From assembly GCA_025716815.1 (NCBI GenBank), contig JAIXMN010000027.1:62001-126000 (forward strand): a DNA stretch of 64,000 bases, given 5' to 3'. Below the pieces are notes generated by a model that saw nothing but the letters and a program-made list of their open reading frames with translations, was not told the origin of the DNA and did not search any database. Below are positions 14,841 through 25,014 of the stretch, one piece after another. The stretch's first letter is position 1. Each line of letters opens with the position of its first letter. Source of the DNA: Dichotomocladium elegans (Eukaryota > Mucoromycota > Mucoromycetes > Mucorales > Lichtheimiaceae). The translations under genes and the position numbers were made by a program.

Positions 14841-16624
14841 ATGCCGTCCAAAGAGCGTGGAACTCACAGATCGCCAATATCCACACCACCCACGTCCCCA
14901 AAGCCTTTTGCAGCTGCACGCCCGACTGTTGCAAGCTTGAATAAACAACGCTTGCCAACTCAACCTGCAAAATACAAGGTATGATGGGAAGGGGAAAAAA
15001 ACCATCCGATAACCTGCGTGGACTTCTACACACGCATTCATTCTTATCCCGAAATTAGTCGCCCACAGACAATAAATGCAAAACGTCGCCACCGTCCCGT
15101 CCTTCTTCGGACCATGAAATCAATCAGCGACGGAACACATCGGACAAGGTAACGGTTTAGAGAATGAAAAATGCGTATGTAGTGTGTCGGGTGTTGTCAC
15201 GGTTTCCAAATGTGGCTCATTGTATTTTTAAAGCCTCGGTGGGTCAGCACAATCCGAATACAGTCCATACCACCTCTTCCTGCACCACCTCCGAAAAAAC
15301 CAAAGGCCCATGAAGCCTTCAAAAAACGACTGCGAAAAGTGTTGCCGCCATCAAAAATTCTGGAAAGATCCCCACGTGATGTTTACGTTCCCATTGAGCG
15401 AATTGGATCAGGGTATCTGTGAGAGCACTTTGTCTTATCTGGTCTCAAACTGACCGCATATGGCACATGTATCCATGTGCAATATATTAGAACCAATGGA
15501 GCTGTGATGAGCGCAATCAAACGGAATAAGAATTCTCTATCGACGGCCAAACGCAATAAGAAAAGCCTAGTGGCACTCAAACGGTGTTATATTCAGGATA
15601 ATGATCATATTCATCATGCATACGTTCTCCGCGAGCTTCGCATCATGGGCTGCATGTCTCATCCCAACATCGTCAGTCTGAGTGAAGCCTGTGTGTGGGG
15701 TGACCATCTCTGGATGGCCATGGAACTAATGACATGCTCAGTCTTTGGTTTGCTTTTCAATATGACTGTCCCTCTTCCTGAAAGTTATGCGGTCCGTATT
15801 GCTCATGAGGTATATACCACAAGCTGTATCGAGCATGTTTGATTGCATCTGACGAATGGGTTTCTAGGTACTCCAAGGGCTTGTTTTTCTCCATGGTCGT
15901 AATTATATCCATCGTGATGTGAAATGCGAAAACATATTGCTTGATCAGAATGGTCAAGTCAAATTAGGTATAGGAGAGGTCTAGATGTTCTGTGAGATAA
16001 GAAAGCATCTTCTGATCGAATTTCTGTTTGGTAGCTGATTTTGGCTTGGCCACGCCGGCAAACAAAGAGAACACCGCTCAGTTAGGCACTGCAAAGGTAA
16101 TATTATAAAGCGGAGGAGGTGAGAGAAGGAGAGGAAGCCTTGTAAAGCTCACGATGATGATTGGCATATGACAGTGGATGGCTCCTGAAGTCGTAGCTGA
16201 ATCTGCCTACAGCGAGACGGTTGACATTTGGTCTCTCGGAATCACAATCATCGAAATGATGGATCGTGTTCCTCCTCTTTATTATCTCGACAGCCCCCGG
16301 GAGATCTTTGCAGAAATCTTAAGCAACAGCCCGCCTAACTTCAACTTTGCAATGCCTTCCGCTGCCATGGCTCGTCTTATCGGATGGATCCTCGAACCCT
16401 GTGGAAATCGTCGGCCAGGTGCGAAGTGCGTCTTAACAGTAAGTTATTGCTTCTGATAGCCATTAAACCGGCCGCCGTCCCAATAATATATACGTTTTCT
16501 AACCTATGATTATATCGCCTATCACTAGCATATCCGAAAAGAAGTTGAATCTGGCGCACTACAGAGTGCTCGTCAAACCGAACTCGCTGCCCTTGTGCAG
16601 TTAGCATTTCCAAATCAGAAATAA
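14841..16624 (+). CDS. STE20/PAK-like Ser/Thr protein kinase (8 exons)
   Basis: Exons 14841-14978, 15059-15148, 15234-15412, 15491-15809, 15868-15967, 16035-16096, 16175-16438 and 16529-16624 join to 415 residues. The first ~120 residues are Pro/Ser/Lys-rich ([12 protein letters not shown]) with no CRIB motif that I can find. Kinase motifs: Gly loop GSGTNGAV (about 134-141), VALK lysine (~166), [10 protein letters not shown] (Asp 259), DFG (277-279), WMAPEVV and [13 protein letters not shown]. The activation segment and the WSLG region resemble PAK/STE20 kinases, which act in MAP-kinase, polarity and morphogenesis signalling. The N-lobe has an unusual near-duplicate, KRNKNSL then KRNKKSL, between the Gly loop and the catalytic lysine. 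The segment before the final Arg differs from typical PAKs ([12 protein letters not shown]). The exon 3 acceptor could also be about 26 nt further downstream in the same frame. The kinase call is secure; the subfamily is probable. Confidence 0.9.
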
Positions 16625-19600
16625 GCTCCTTGACGATATTGTTGCTCTACATACGTAACCACTTGCTGTTATCGTGATCTTCTTTTCTTTATTGATCCGT
16701 CTTCGGACTCATGTACTCCTATAGCTGACTTTGTACTTATTAAAATGTCGTCGAACTCGCATCTAGGACGATAATTCCATGTGAACAAGCTATTTTTGTA
16801 GATACGCTATCCCACATATCAAAATGTTGAGTATGTATTTGTGGAAGTGTCTATTAAGCTCTGAGACTTCGTATTTCAAACAAGTCACCTCATAGTTGCC
16901 ATTCCGGCAGTTGTGTGGGCATTCTGCTGATAGTAAAGACTGCTACATCGGTAGCAACATCCCTTATCTTCTCATTAATCAAAGCACATTTTCCCATCCG
17001 ACCCATTTATACCCTTGTTGAAAAAGGCACTATCTAAGAGCAGCGCGATACTTGTATCAATCACCCTATAAATCGTCTATTGGAGAGATAATCGCGCACA
17101 ATAGGATTTGGGGGTTGTCTTCGCCCGAGAAATGAGCATGATACGAACAAGAGTATAATTTATTGAAGTTGTGTGGATGGCCCAGAGATAGCATTGTATC
17201 TCATTTGCCCAGTGACTTTCAGTCTTATTTATTTCACTCACGCCGATAAAATCTCACTCGAAAAATTCCGTGAAAACAAAACATTCAGCGATGTATCTGG
17301 AATAGTGCATTCCGTTATAAGTGCACTACAACAGGTAATCACCTATGCGAGATCCCCGTTTATACAGAAGGACAGTCGATCAGGCATTATCTTGGGCTAC
17401 TTCCCACCTTCTCCCGTGTATTTCTTTATTGTTTGAACAAGTATAATTCGCCTCTTTGCTGAAACACGGCTTATTCAGCAAATTCCATTGCTCATAAGCT
17501 GTGTTCAATTACCTCGCACTTTGTGCTTTTGATACACATCCACAGTGTGCATCTGCGATTTCTTTTTGCAATCCTCTCTCCTCCCCCCAAGTATTTTGTT
17601 GTTTCCGCGTAGCTAAAAAGTCGGATGTGCCTTACTTTTGTGTCATATGAGAGTGGCACCACATGCTGTTTCGCAACAACATTTGTAGGCTCACATTTTT
17701 TCATATCCAATGTCTTTACGTGATTAAGAGAGAGCTAAATGGGACCTAAACGTGGGCTTTTTTGGAGACAAGTGTTGTGTGCAAGTTGATATCGCTTACA
17801 GCATGCTGAGCTCTTTTCAACAGTGGTATCGATAACGTGGGCGTTACAGTGCTGGGCTGTCCTTTAGACTGTAGAGTTGAACCATGCAACGGTTGCTATC
17901 GTCTTGCCAATTTGTTTCTATCCTAAAAGAGAAATGCGTTTTTTTTCTACTGAATACCAAGAAGGAAATTTTTATTTATTAACATCGAACCGTACTGGAT
18001 TGAGTACATCGGCCACCCCGGATGCCCACAAACACGAGGCCCTCAATAAACACTTGCCGTCGTAACATGTTTGGCCTTCCTCGAGACTATTCCTCCAAAA
18101 TAATTAGTGGCCCTGGTTGTTCATTCCCTACCACGTTTACTTTATTTCAGAAACAATGTTGTCGCTCATATACGAAAAGAGTGTCGCATAAAATCATATG
18201 AAATTGTCGTATCAATGGGTGCCCATCGTTCCCCATGCGCTATAGATTACACCCACGTCCACGGATTTTAACCAGATATGTACTGACGATAACGATCACG
18301 GAGAGATTGGGAGGGGGGAGAGTAACGACAGCAGCGGGTGGGGCCGGCGGCGTCATTGCTGGCAACTCGGCCAACGCGGCAAATTAACCAGGGAGGGAGG
18401 GACGAGGAGCACCGTGAACGCAAGAAACAACGGCAGAGCCGCCGGCGGATGAAAAGAGGGGGTCCTGCCACGAGGCAGCCCAAATCGCGGCCCAACTGCA
18501 GGGTCAGATATGCCATGCACACTTTTCCGTGACCTTGGATACGGATAAGTTTGGTCTATCTAAATTCCGAAATGAGTGTCAGGCACAGAATAAAGTCAAG
18601 CCGATATTGTAAAGATTCATACCGGGTAAGACCATGGAAGGGAGTATATGGATGGATTTGATAGGGAAGATGTAACAGTACAAACACCGTTGTGCGAGTA
18701 CTTACGAAGAGCATCGGATATACAGCGTGGAGGAAGCACGAACGCGATGAGATGCTCGACATCACAGGACATTCTTGTTTATAGAGTAAATAGTAACGGG
18801 GTGATAACAGTGGTATATATATTGGGTAGTCATACAGATAAAGTGAATGTAGCACATAGTACGGTTATCCTTATAATATCTTGGTCTTCGGTCCATAGGG
18901 ACCAGTCATGGTAGCTAGTGCTACAGAAGCAATCATCTGCGCAGAACCTCTACTATTTAAAAGGACAACGCCGTGATGTATCATATGATATATTCCTTTA
19001 GAAAATTCATGTTTAAGACGCTCATCGATGCTACTTCACGGTGCTTACTGTATATCAGACGTTCAACGTAAAGCCCACAATATTGCTACAAACCGATGTA
19101 AACGGTTTGTTTTTTTTCGTGGGTAACTAGTTGTGCTGTCGATAGATATCATTCCTTGAGTTTCCATAAAGTGTACATAGTATGGATCTTCTGCTGGAGT
19201 TATCTAGGGTTCTTTGCTTCGGGTATGAGTCAGATTCAGCGGTTGAATTAGGAAAATCTGGTACAGCGAAAGGACTATCTAACCGATAAATGAGAAACTA
19301 TGCCATGGAAGGGTCATCTTAAAGCTTCCAGAAGAAACGGTAACTGCGTTTTAGGTATAGGGAAACAGAAAACAAATATCGTAGATTCATCTGCATAACT
19401 CGTGTTGTCATCAAGACATCCGCAATAATGCACTGTATGGCAATCCGCGATGTCAGTTGGCTATGTACACTCGCAATTCTCACAACAGCACATTCCCCTT
19501 GACTCGTCCATCCGTCCATGCTCGCGAGACACATAGACGATGACTCAAGAGAGGGGGTGTTTTTGCCCCAAGCATTTCATCGAGGGTAATGGAATCTATC

Positions 19601-19854
19601 AGAACTGATATCGTTTGATAATGTGATCTCACAAGATTACCCACAAGTAGCTCAGGTAATAGAGAGAGTCCCTGCTGAGACCCCAGGGCCGTGTGCTAAA
19701 ACCCCGCTGCATCAAAGCTGTTGCCCTTATATCCGTCGTATACAACGTCTTTACGGGGTTTACAGCTTTTGGTGTTGCCACTTTTACAGAGCCCGATTCG
19801 AACATGTGTGTAATTATGCTCATGTTATTAATTATAACAAACTTAAGCACCACA
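16625..19854. other. Gene-poor intergenic region
   Basis: Only short random-looking open frames. A purine-rich, GC-rich patch lies at about 18300-18480. The stretch 18640-18870 has open sequence on both strands with no motif. I see no RNA gene. Confidence 0.45.
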
Positions 19855-20193
19855 GAGATACAGCCCTCTGCAGGAACAAGCTTTTTATGACCTGTTTCGC
19901 TGATGAGTTGTCATATACAAATCAGACAAATATCCATCCACTCGTCATACTGTAGTTATAGAGGCTATTTCTTCGTTTTTGTTCGAGATCCGACCTAGTA
20001 CTGCGTGATTGAATATAGAAGCAATGTTCTTTATATCTGAACGATCCTTTTAATATACCAAAAGTAATCTGGGATCCGATATCGTCTCATATTCGTAACT
20101 CCTCTCTCTCTCTCTCTCTCTCTTATATATCCGTATACATACCATGACAGCCACTGTTGAACTATCATCAGTCGGATCATAGTTTCCCCATTA
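19855..20193 (+). repeat. Dispersed repeat, copy 1
   Basis: This segment resembles 63735-63985 in the same order and orientation. Shared strings include TGTTTCGCTGATGAG, TACAAATCAGACAA, a TCATATTC motif, TACATACC and GTCGGA-CATAGTTT-CCCCATTAC. The copies are diverged, with indels. A CT microsatellite (about 20101-20123) lies inside this copy. It runs directly into a helicase-tail fragment, so it may be part of a transposon family. Confidence 0.7.
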
Positions 20194-20199
20194 CCAACC

Positions 20200-20365
20200 T
20201 TCGCGAACCAGTATTCGCATACGGACAGTTATATGTCGCACTGTCACAGCAACAAACCCTGACAACATGCACGTGGCAGTATATCGTAATATGATGGGTA
20301 CCCATCCCGCAATAGCGAGTGTGGTATATCCAGAGGTTCTTCTCCGCCAGTCGACCTCTGCGTAA
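20200..20365 (+). pseudogene. Fragment of a Helitron/PIF1-type helicase C-terminus
   Basis: Translation gives EPVFAYGQLYVALSQ, then after a one-base frame change NPDNMHVAVYRNMMG and VVYPEVLLRQ before a stop. This parallels the end of the helicase at 23535-23686 (EPVFAHGQLYVALSH, VVYPEVLLRR). Only the last ~55 residues remain. It is a separate, more diverged copy, left by deletion or partial transposition. Confidence 0.8.
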
Positions 20366-20589
20366 ACATTAATTATGCCCATACCATTCCTTTTTACTAG
20401 TGACCCCTCCTTTACTATTGTTCATCTGCTTAGTACGCCAATTTTTACTCCACTCATTCCCCTATGCCCTTCCACCGTTCCTTTCCTTTTTCGTCAATAG
20501 CACCAAGACCTGTCCCGTGTAACCAACTTGCGCCACAAAGCAAAAAGCCATCCTCCCCGCGACACGCACTCACTTTCGCGGTAACCCGA

Positions 20590-21540
20590 GTCTTTTTATC
20601 ACGTGTGCCTGCAATTCAAAGTGGCCTGAGATTGTCGGCGAGCGTCTTCCTGGACAGCCTGCCTCTTATCGCCCTGACCTTTGCGCCCGTGTCTTCAACA
20701 TGAAGATGAAGCACATGATCAAGCAACATCAGAGAGTCGAAATGCTTTGGCCGAGTTGACGGAGATATTGCAACTGTGGAATTCCAAAAACGTGGTTTGC
20801 CTCATGTCCACATGCTATTTATTCTCCATCGAGAGGATTGACCTCGAGATCCATCTGCCTATGATAAGGTTACATGCACATAATTACCCGGCGCCGCTAC
20901 TCACCCACAGCTGTATCACACTGTCACGACCACAATGATCCATGGACCATGTGGACCTCATAGCCGGTTTCCATACTATGCAGCAACGGGACGGTGCGAG
21001 AAGAGATATCCGAAGAGCTTTTGTTCAGAAACACGCGACAGTAGAGGCGGGTACCCCGTCCATCAGAGACGCAAAAGCACGGGTCACGGATACATTCTTG
21101 GAAATCAGCACAGCGAGGCGGACACTCGCTGGGTGATTCCTTACAACCCTTACCTCAGCCATATGTATGATTCACACATCAATGTTGAAATCTGCACGAC
21201 CGCCCGCGCTGTCAAGTACATTTGCAAATATATCACCAAGGGTACGGACAGAGCCCAACTTGAGATTGCTTCTGCTACTGCCACGGAGCCAGAACCGGTC
21301 GACGAGATCACCCAGTATCAGAATGCCAGGTATGTTAGTAAAACCGTAGACGTATATGACTAAGAATTTGCTAACGAAAACATCCAAGAATATTGGCCCA
21401 TCTGAAGCGATCTGGTGTACTCTTAAGTTCGACCTCCACATGCACAATCCACCAGTTGTACGGCTACAGTTACATCTTCCGTCAGAGCAGTATGTGACGT
21501 TTCGCGCATCAATGTCACAAGAATAGTTCGACGCTGTAAG
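20590..21540 (+). pseudogene. Helitron Rep (HUH endonuclease) region, disrupted
   Basis: Helitron_like_N signature strings appear in changing frames: CNSKWPEIVGERLPGQ and RPDLCARVFNMKMK (20605-20712); VEFQKRGLPHVHMLF with the His-Val-His metal motif (20777-20822); MIHGPCG (20935); and then one open frame, 20935-21363, with RWVIPYNPYLS, HINVEICTTARAVKY and KYICKYITKGTDRAQ, which holds the catalytic Tyr/Lys region. A stop follows at 21361 and the frame resumes afterwards (VVRLQLHLPSEQ). The function would be strand nicking and joining in rolling-circle transposition; stops and frameshifts make it inactive. Confidence 0.8.
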
Positions 21541-21544
21541 ACAA

Positions 21545-23686
21545 ATGGCGGCAACGGGAACAATACTCCTCGGCTTCTTTGTTCTCTACTCAGAAGTTCC
21601 TTACCATTACACATGGGAGCAGCAGAACCGCCAGTGGAGACGACGAGCTAGAAACGAGATCGCCAACGTAGTACCGCGCATCTATTCAGCAGGGCTTTCT
21701 AACATGCCTCTCTACTGCCTTCGTTTGCTCTTACTCCGTATCCCAGGTCCAACAAGTTTTGCTGCGCTGCTTGCTAACGGTGACGATAACCCCCACCCGA
21801 CATTTGAGGCAGGAGCGCTTGCACGTGGTTATCTGGAGTCTGACGAGGAATGGGATCGTGTCATGACCGAGACATCACTCACCGGATCAGCAGCATCTCT
21901 ACGCAGACTTTTCACATGCATCCTGATGTACTGCTCACCTGCCGATCCTCTTCAGTTGTGGGACAGTCACTGCGAGAGGATGGCAGACGATTATTTCTTT
22001 CAGCTCAGATGGGATAAGCAGTTGCAGAATGAACAAGACCTGGAGCAAGCCGACATTGACCGGATTTACCAGCGCACACTTTGCGACGTCGACGCATGGT
22101 TACAAGCCGCAGGTTACAAGCCGCAGGACATCGACTGTCAGATTATCCCTCCTTACCTCAGGAATATCTGTCAACCGTCTACAAGGATGTCCCGCCTGTC
22201 CACGCACCTGCCCACACCGAGTTTGCCGAGTACCCTGCTGATGAACAGTACATCATCAACACGAACTTGGTGAATACACTCAATGACGATCAGCGAACTG
22301 CATACAACGCAATCGTTACTGCTATCCGTGAGCAGTCTGCCTGTCCTCCTGCTCCCCGCATCTTCTTCCTAGATGGTCCTGGCGGTACAGGAAAATCCCA
22401 GGTCTTCAAACCTCTCTTGAGTAACGTGCGCTCTCAGCAGCAGATTGCTCTGCCAGTTGCTTCATCTGGAATTGCTGCCATCCTGCTTCCCGGTGGTCGG
22501 ACCGCGCATAGCCGTTTTAAGATCCCATTGAATGCCGATGAGAATAGTACCTGCCATATCAGTCTCACCAGTTCGCATGTCCATTTCATAAAAGAAGCTT
22601 CTGTAATTATTTGGGGTGAGGCCGTCATGAGCATCAAGCACAATTTTGAGGCGGTCGATAAGTCGCTCAAGGATATCATGGGTGCCCGCAACTCTGCCTT
22701 CGAACGTGTTCCTTTCGGTGGGGACTTTCGCCAGCTGCTTCCGATTATCAAGAAGGGAAATCGCTCCGAGATTGTCGCTGGGACAATTCAATCAGCTTCA
22801 TTATGGAGGGATGTTCGCATTCTCCCACTGACAATCAACATGCGCGTAAGAAAGGCTGGCCCTGGAACTGTTAACTTTGCTGACTTCCGCCTTGCCGTCG
22901 GTGACAGCCGACCACTGCATGATCAGAGCATTCAAATCCCTTCAGAATGGCTCATTCGGACCGACAATAGCATGGATTTAATCCTTGCTATTCATCCTGA
23001 CATTCGCTTAGCAAATCCACAGCCCGATCAGTTCTGCGACGATGCCATCCTTGCGGCCAAGAACGCCGACGTGGATGCGATCAACCAGCAGGCATTCGAG
23101 ATCTTCCCAGGCAAAGCTGTACAGTACAATTCAAATGACCGCGTTCTGGAGGGTGATGATCCAGCTGCTCCCACAGGATATTTCTCCCCTGAGTTCCTCA
23201 ATTCCCTTGACTGTCCAGGTATTCCTCCACATGGTCTGGAGCTCAAATTCGGGATGCCACTGGTTCTATTGCGCAAACCTCGACCCAGATGCAGGGCTTT
23301 GCAATGGGACTAAGCTCTTTGTCACAAGGCTTCTGGACAATTGCGTTGGCGTCAGGCTCTTAGCGCAAAGCAACGATGGTCCAGAGCTCTTTCTTCCGAG
23401 GATTTCGTTGTCTTCCAATGAAGGAGAACTGCCTTTTATTCTCTGCCGCCGCCAATTCCCAGTCTTCCCTGCATTTGCCATGGCCATCCACAAGGCTCAA
23501 GGACAGACATTATCACGTGTCGGTCTTTGTCTCCACGAGCCGGTGTTTGCTCATGGGCAACTATATGTAGCTCTCTCGCACACCACAGACCCAGGCAACA
23601 TGTGTATTTCCGTTCCTACGGATGGGAGCACTGACATCAATACAACGCCCAACGTCGTCTATCCTGAAGTCCTGCTACGCCGATGA
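21545..23686 (+). pseudogene. Helitron PIF1-like helicase region, disrupted
   Basis: Open segments 21545-~22150, ~22150-23280 and ~23285-23686 lie in three frames that together cover the helicase. Seen: linker residues RWDKQLQNEQDLEQADI; Walker A GPGGTGKS (~22377); VASSGIAAILLPGGRTAHS; the Walker B region as IIWGEAVM where PIF1/Helitron proteins have DEA (Asp replaced by Gly); GGDFRQLLPI; LTINMRV; and the C-terminal MAIHKAQGQTLSRVG and HGQLYVALSH motifs. Frame breaks fall near 22150 and 23280. The role would be unwinding DNA during Helitron transposition. The Walker B change and the frameshifts argue that this copy is dead. Confidence 0.85.
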
Positions 23687-24248
23687 TTAGCTCCATTATG
23701 TCATTTATGCACAGATACATGTATACACTCCTTTAACTTATGCTCTATGGTTTTCTCCATTCTTTTATGCTTTTTCCAGCAATAAAATATATAGTTATTC
23801 TTTCATGACAGATTCAAATCGAAATTCAACTCTAGCTTTTTCCACGGGATTCAGCGGGGGGTCTAGGGGGTTTACCCTCCCTCCAGCTAGCCGAATTCTC
23901 TGAAGCCCAGAAGGGGATTGGCACGGAGCGTAGCAGAGAGGTTCAGTCTGCGGACGGGCAAAAGAGGCTGAAGGTCAGTGGAGTAAACAGTAGCAGGGTA
24001 ATAGCAGTGGTAGATGCAATGGATCATCGTACAGAGAAAATGAATTGCTTCGTATATATCATCGCCGGAGAAGCAGATTCTTATTGTGATCGTTATCCTT
24101 GCTAGTGCTACATACTGCCCATTGAACATTCAACTTCGTGCTTGATGTTTGCAGTAACACTTATGTGAGACACATTGTTCCATTGCAGGTTTGACTTACG
24201 TCTTCGAAGGAACAGCCCGCGTAGTCTGCACCCACATCATTTCTGTTC
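23687..24248. other. Helitron 3' flank and intergenic
   Basis: AT-rich DNA with AATAAA near 23782, then the candidate Helitron end at 23890. The stretch 23890-24130 is open on the minus strand (LQPLLPVRRLNLSATLRANP) without recognised homology. Confidence 0.35.
23866..23890 (+). other. Candidate Helitron 3' terminus (hairpin plus CTAG)
   Basis: GGGGGTTTACCCTCC can fold into a short stem and is followed after about six bases by CTAG (23887-23890). This matches the known Helitron end pattern of a small hairpin just inside CTRR. No second copy is available to confirm it. Confidence 0.35.
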
Positions 24249-24405
24249 GTGGGGGGATGGTATCCGCAGCATTTCGTGAGTTGGGGGTGGTACACGCAGG
24301 GTACTATGTGGGGGATGGTGCCCGGACCGTTCAGTGTGTATGTGGGGGAGGTGCCCCAGCATGGGGGGAGGTACCCGCATGGGGGGGAGTTGGGGGGCGC
24401 CAAAA
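24249..24405 (+). repeat. G-run-rich degenerate tandem repeat
   Basis: Six or more units built on GGGGG(G)AGGTRCCCGCA, each headed by five to seven consecutive G on the plus strand. Spacing is irregular, about 18-35 bp. Such runs could form G-quadruplexes. The array ends just before a TATA-like box. Confidence 0.75.
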
Positions 24406-24408
24406 GTC

Positions 24409-24418
24409 TATATAAAGG
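24409..24418 (+). promoter_or_regulatory. Candidate TATA box
   Basis: TATATAAAGG lies immediately after the G-rich array. A pyrimidine-rich stretch (24433-24462) and an ATG at 24465 follow, opening a 75-codon frame with no recognised homology. This looks like a core promoter, but no gene downstream is identified. Confidence 0.35.
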
Positions 24419-24765
24419 CGATTTCTCGCACATCTTTTTTTCTTCTTCTCTTTATCCTTTTGGCATGTTGGGTACTTATCCTGCTCGCCGAGCCCCAATG
24501 GCTACCGGTCAACAAAGTATGATGCACGGCATCAACTGTTGGTTGGCGTCTCGTGGGTCCTCCTCCTACCCATGCTTAGCGCTGGTCGGTCTTGGTGTAT
24601 TGGGATCTTGCTGGTCAAAATCCTGGTGCATCAGTATAGACTTGAGGGAGGTAGGCAGTATACTCGAGCTTCGGCTTGGGTATCCGTCATGAGTGGGTGC
24701 GGTGTCTGCTTGTTGGAGGGATCTCTCCGAGGACGCACGATTGGCGCCGGTCATGCGAAGGAGAG

Positions 24766-24779
24766 GGGATACACAGCAG
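24766..24779. repeat. Target-site duplication, left copy
   Basis: GGGATACACAGCAG, identical to 30018-30031. The two copies bracket the retrotransposon. Confidence 0.75.
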
Positions 24780-25014
24780 ATAAAGTTGGTTTTATTTGAT
24801 ATTGCGATATATGAGCGCTTGCTGCTTGCAGCTCTTCCGCTCTCGCGCGATTCTGAATGATGGGTGACTAAAAAAAACCCTAGGGGATTGTAGGGAAAAA
24901 ATGAAAGTGGCAACAGATAGCGTAAGATAATGGGGAGATAGGTATAGGGAAGAAAACAGATAGAAGAAAAGGCAGAACGAAGCTAAAAGTAGAAATGAGG
25001 AGGGGTGGCGGTTT

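Larger units (their letters stand above)
20560..23890 (+). mobile_element. Decayed Helitron (Rep-helicase rolling-circle transposon)
   Basis: Contiguous remains of a Helitron-type protein in correct order: a HUH-endonuclease (Rep) part, a linker, then a PIF1-like helicase. The whole is interrupted by stops and at least three frame changes, so it cannot make the protein. The left end is not defined. A plausible right end (small hairpin followed by CTAG) lies 180-200 bp after the helicase stop. The body starts just after an older helicase-tail fragment, suggesting nested insertions. Confidence 0.8.

Noticed and set aside
19860..19930. Hammerhead ribozyme suggested by CTGATGAG in the dispersed repeat
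   Set aside because: The core needs CTGATGA and GAAA on the same strand around stem II. Here the CGAAA lies only on the opposite strand and no stem II pairing is present.
22081..23313. Functional host PIF1 helicase
   Set aside because: Upstream Rep motifs, the linker and the frame breaks identify it as a Helitron remnant, and the Walker B Asp is missing.
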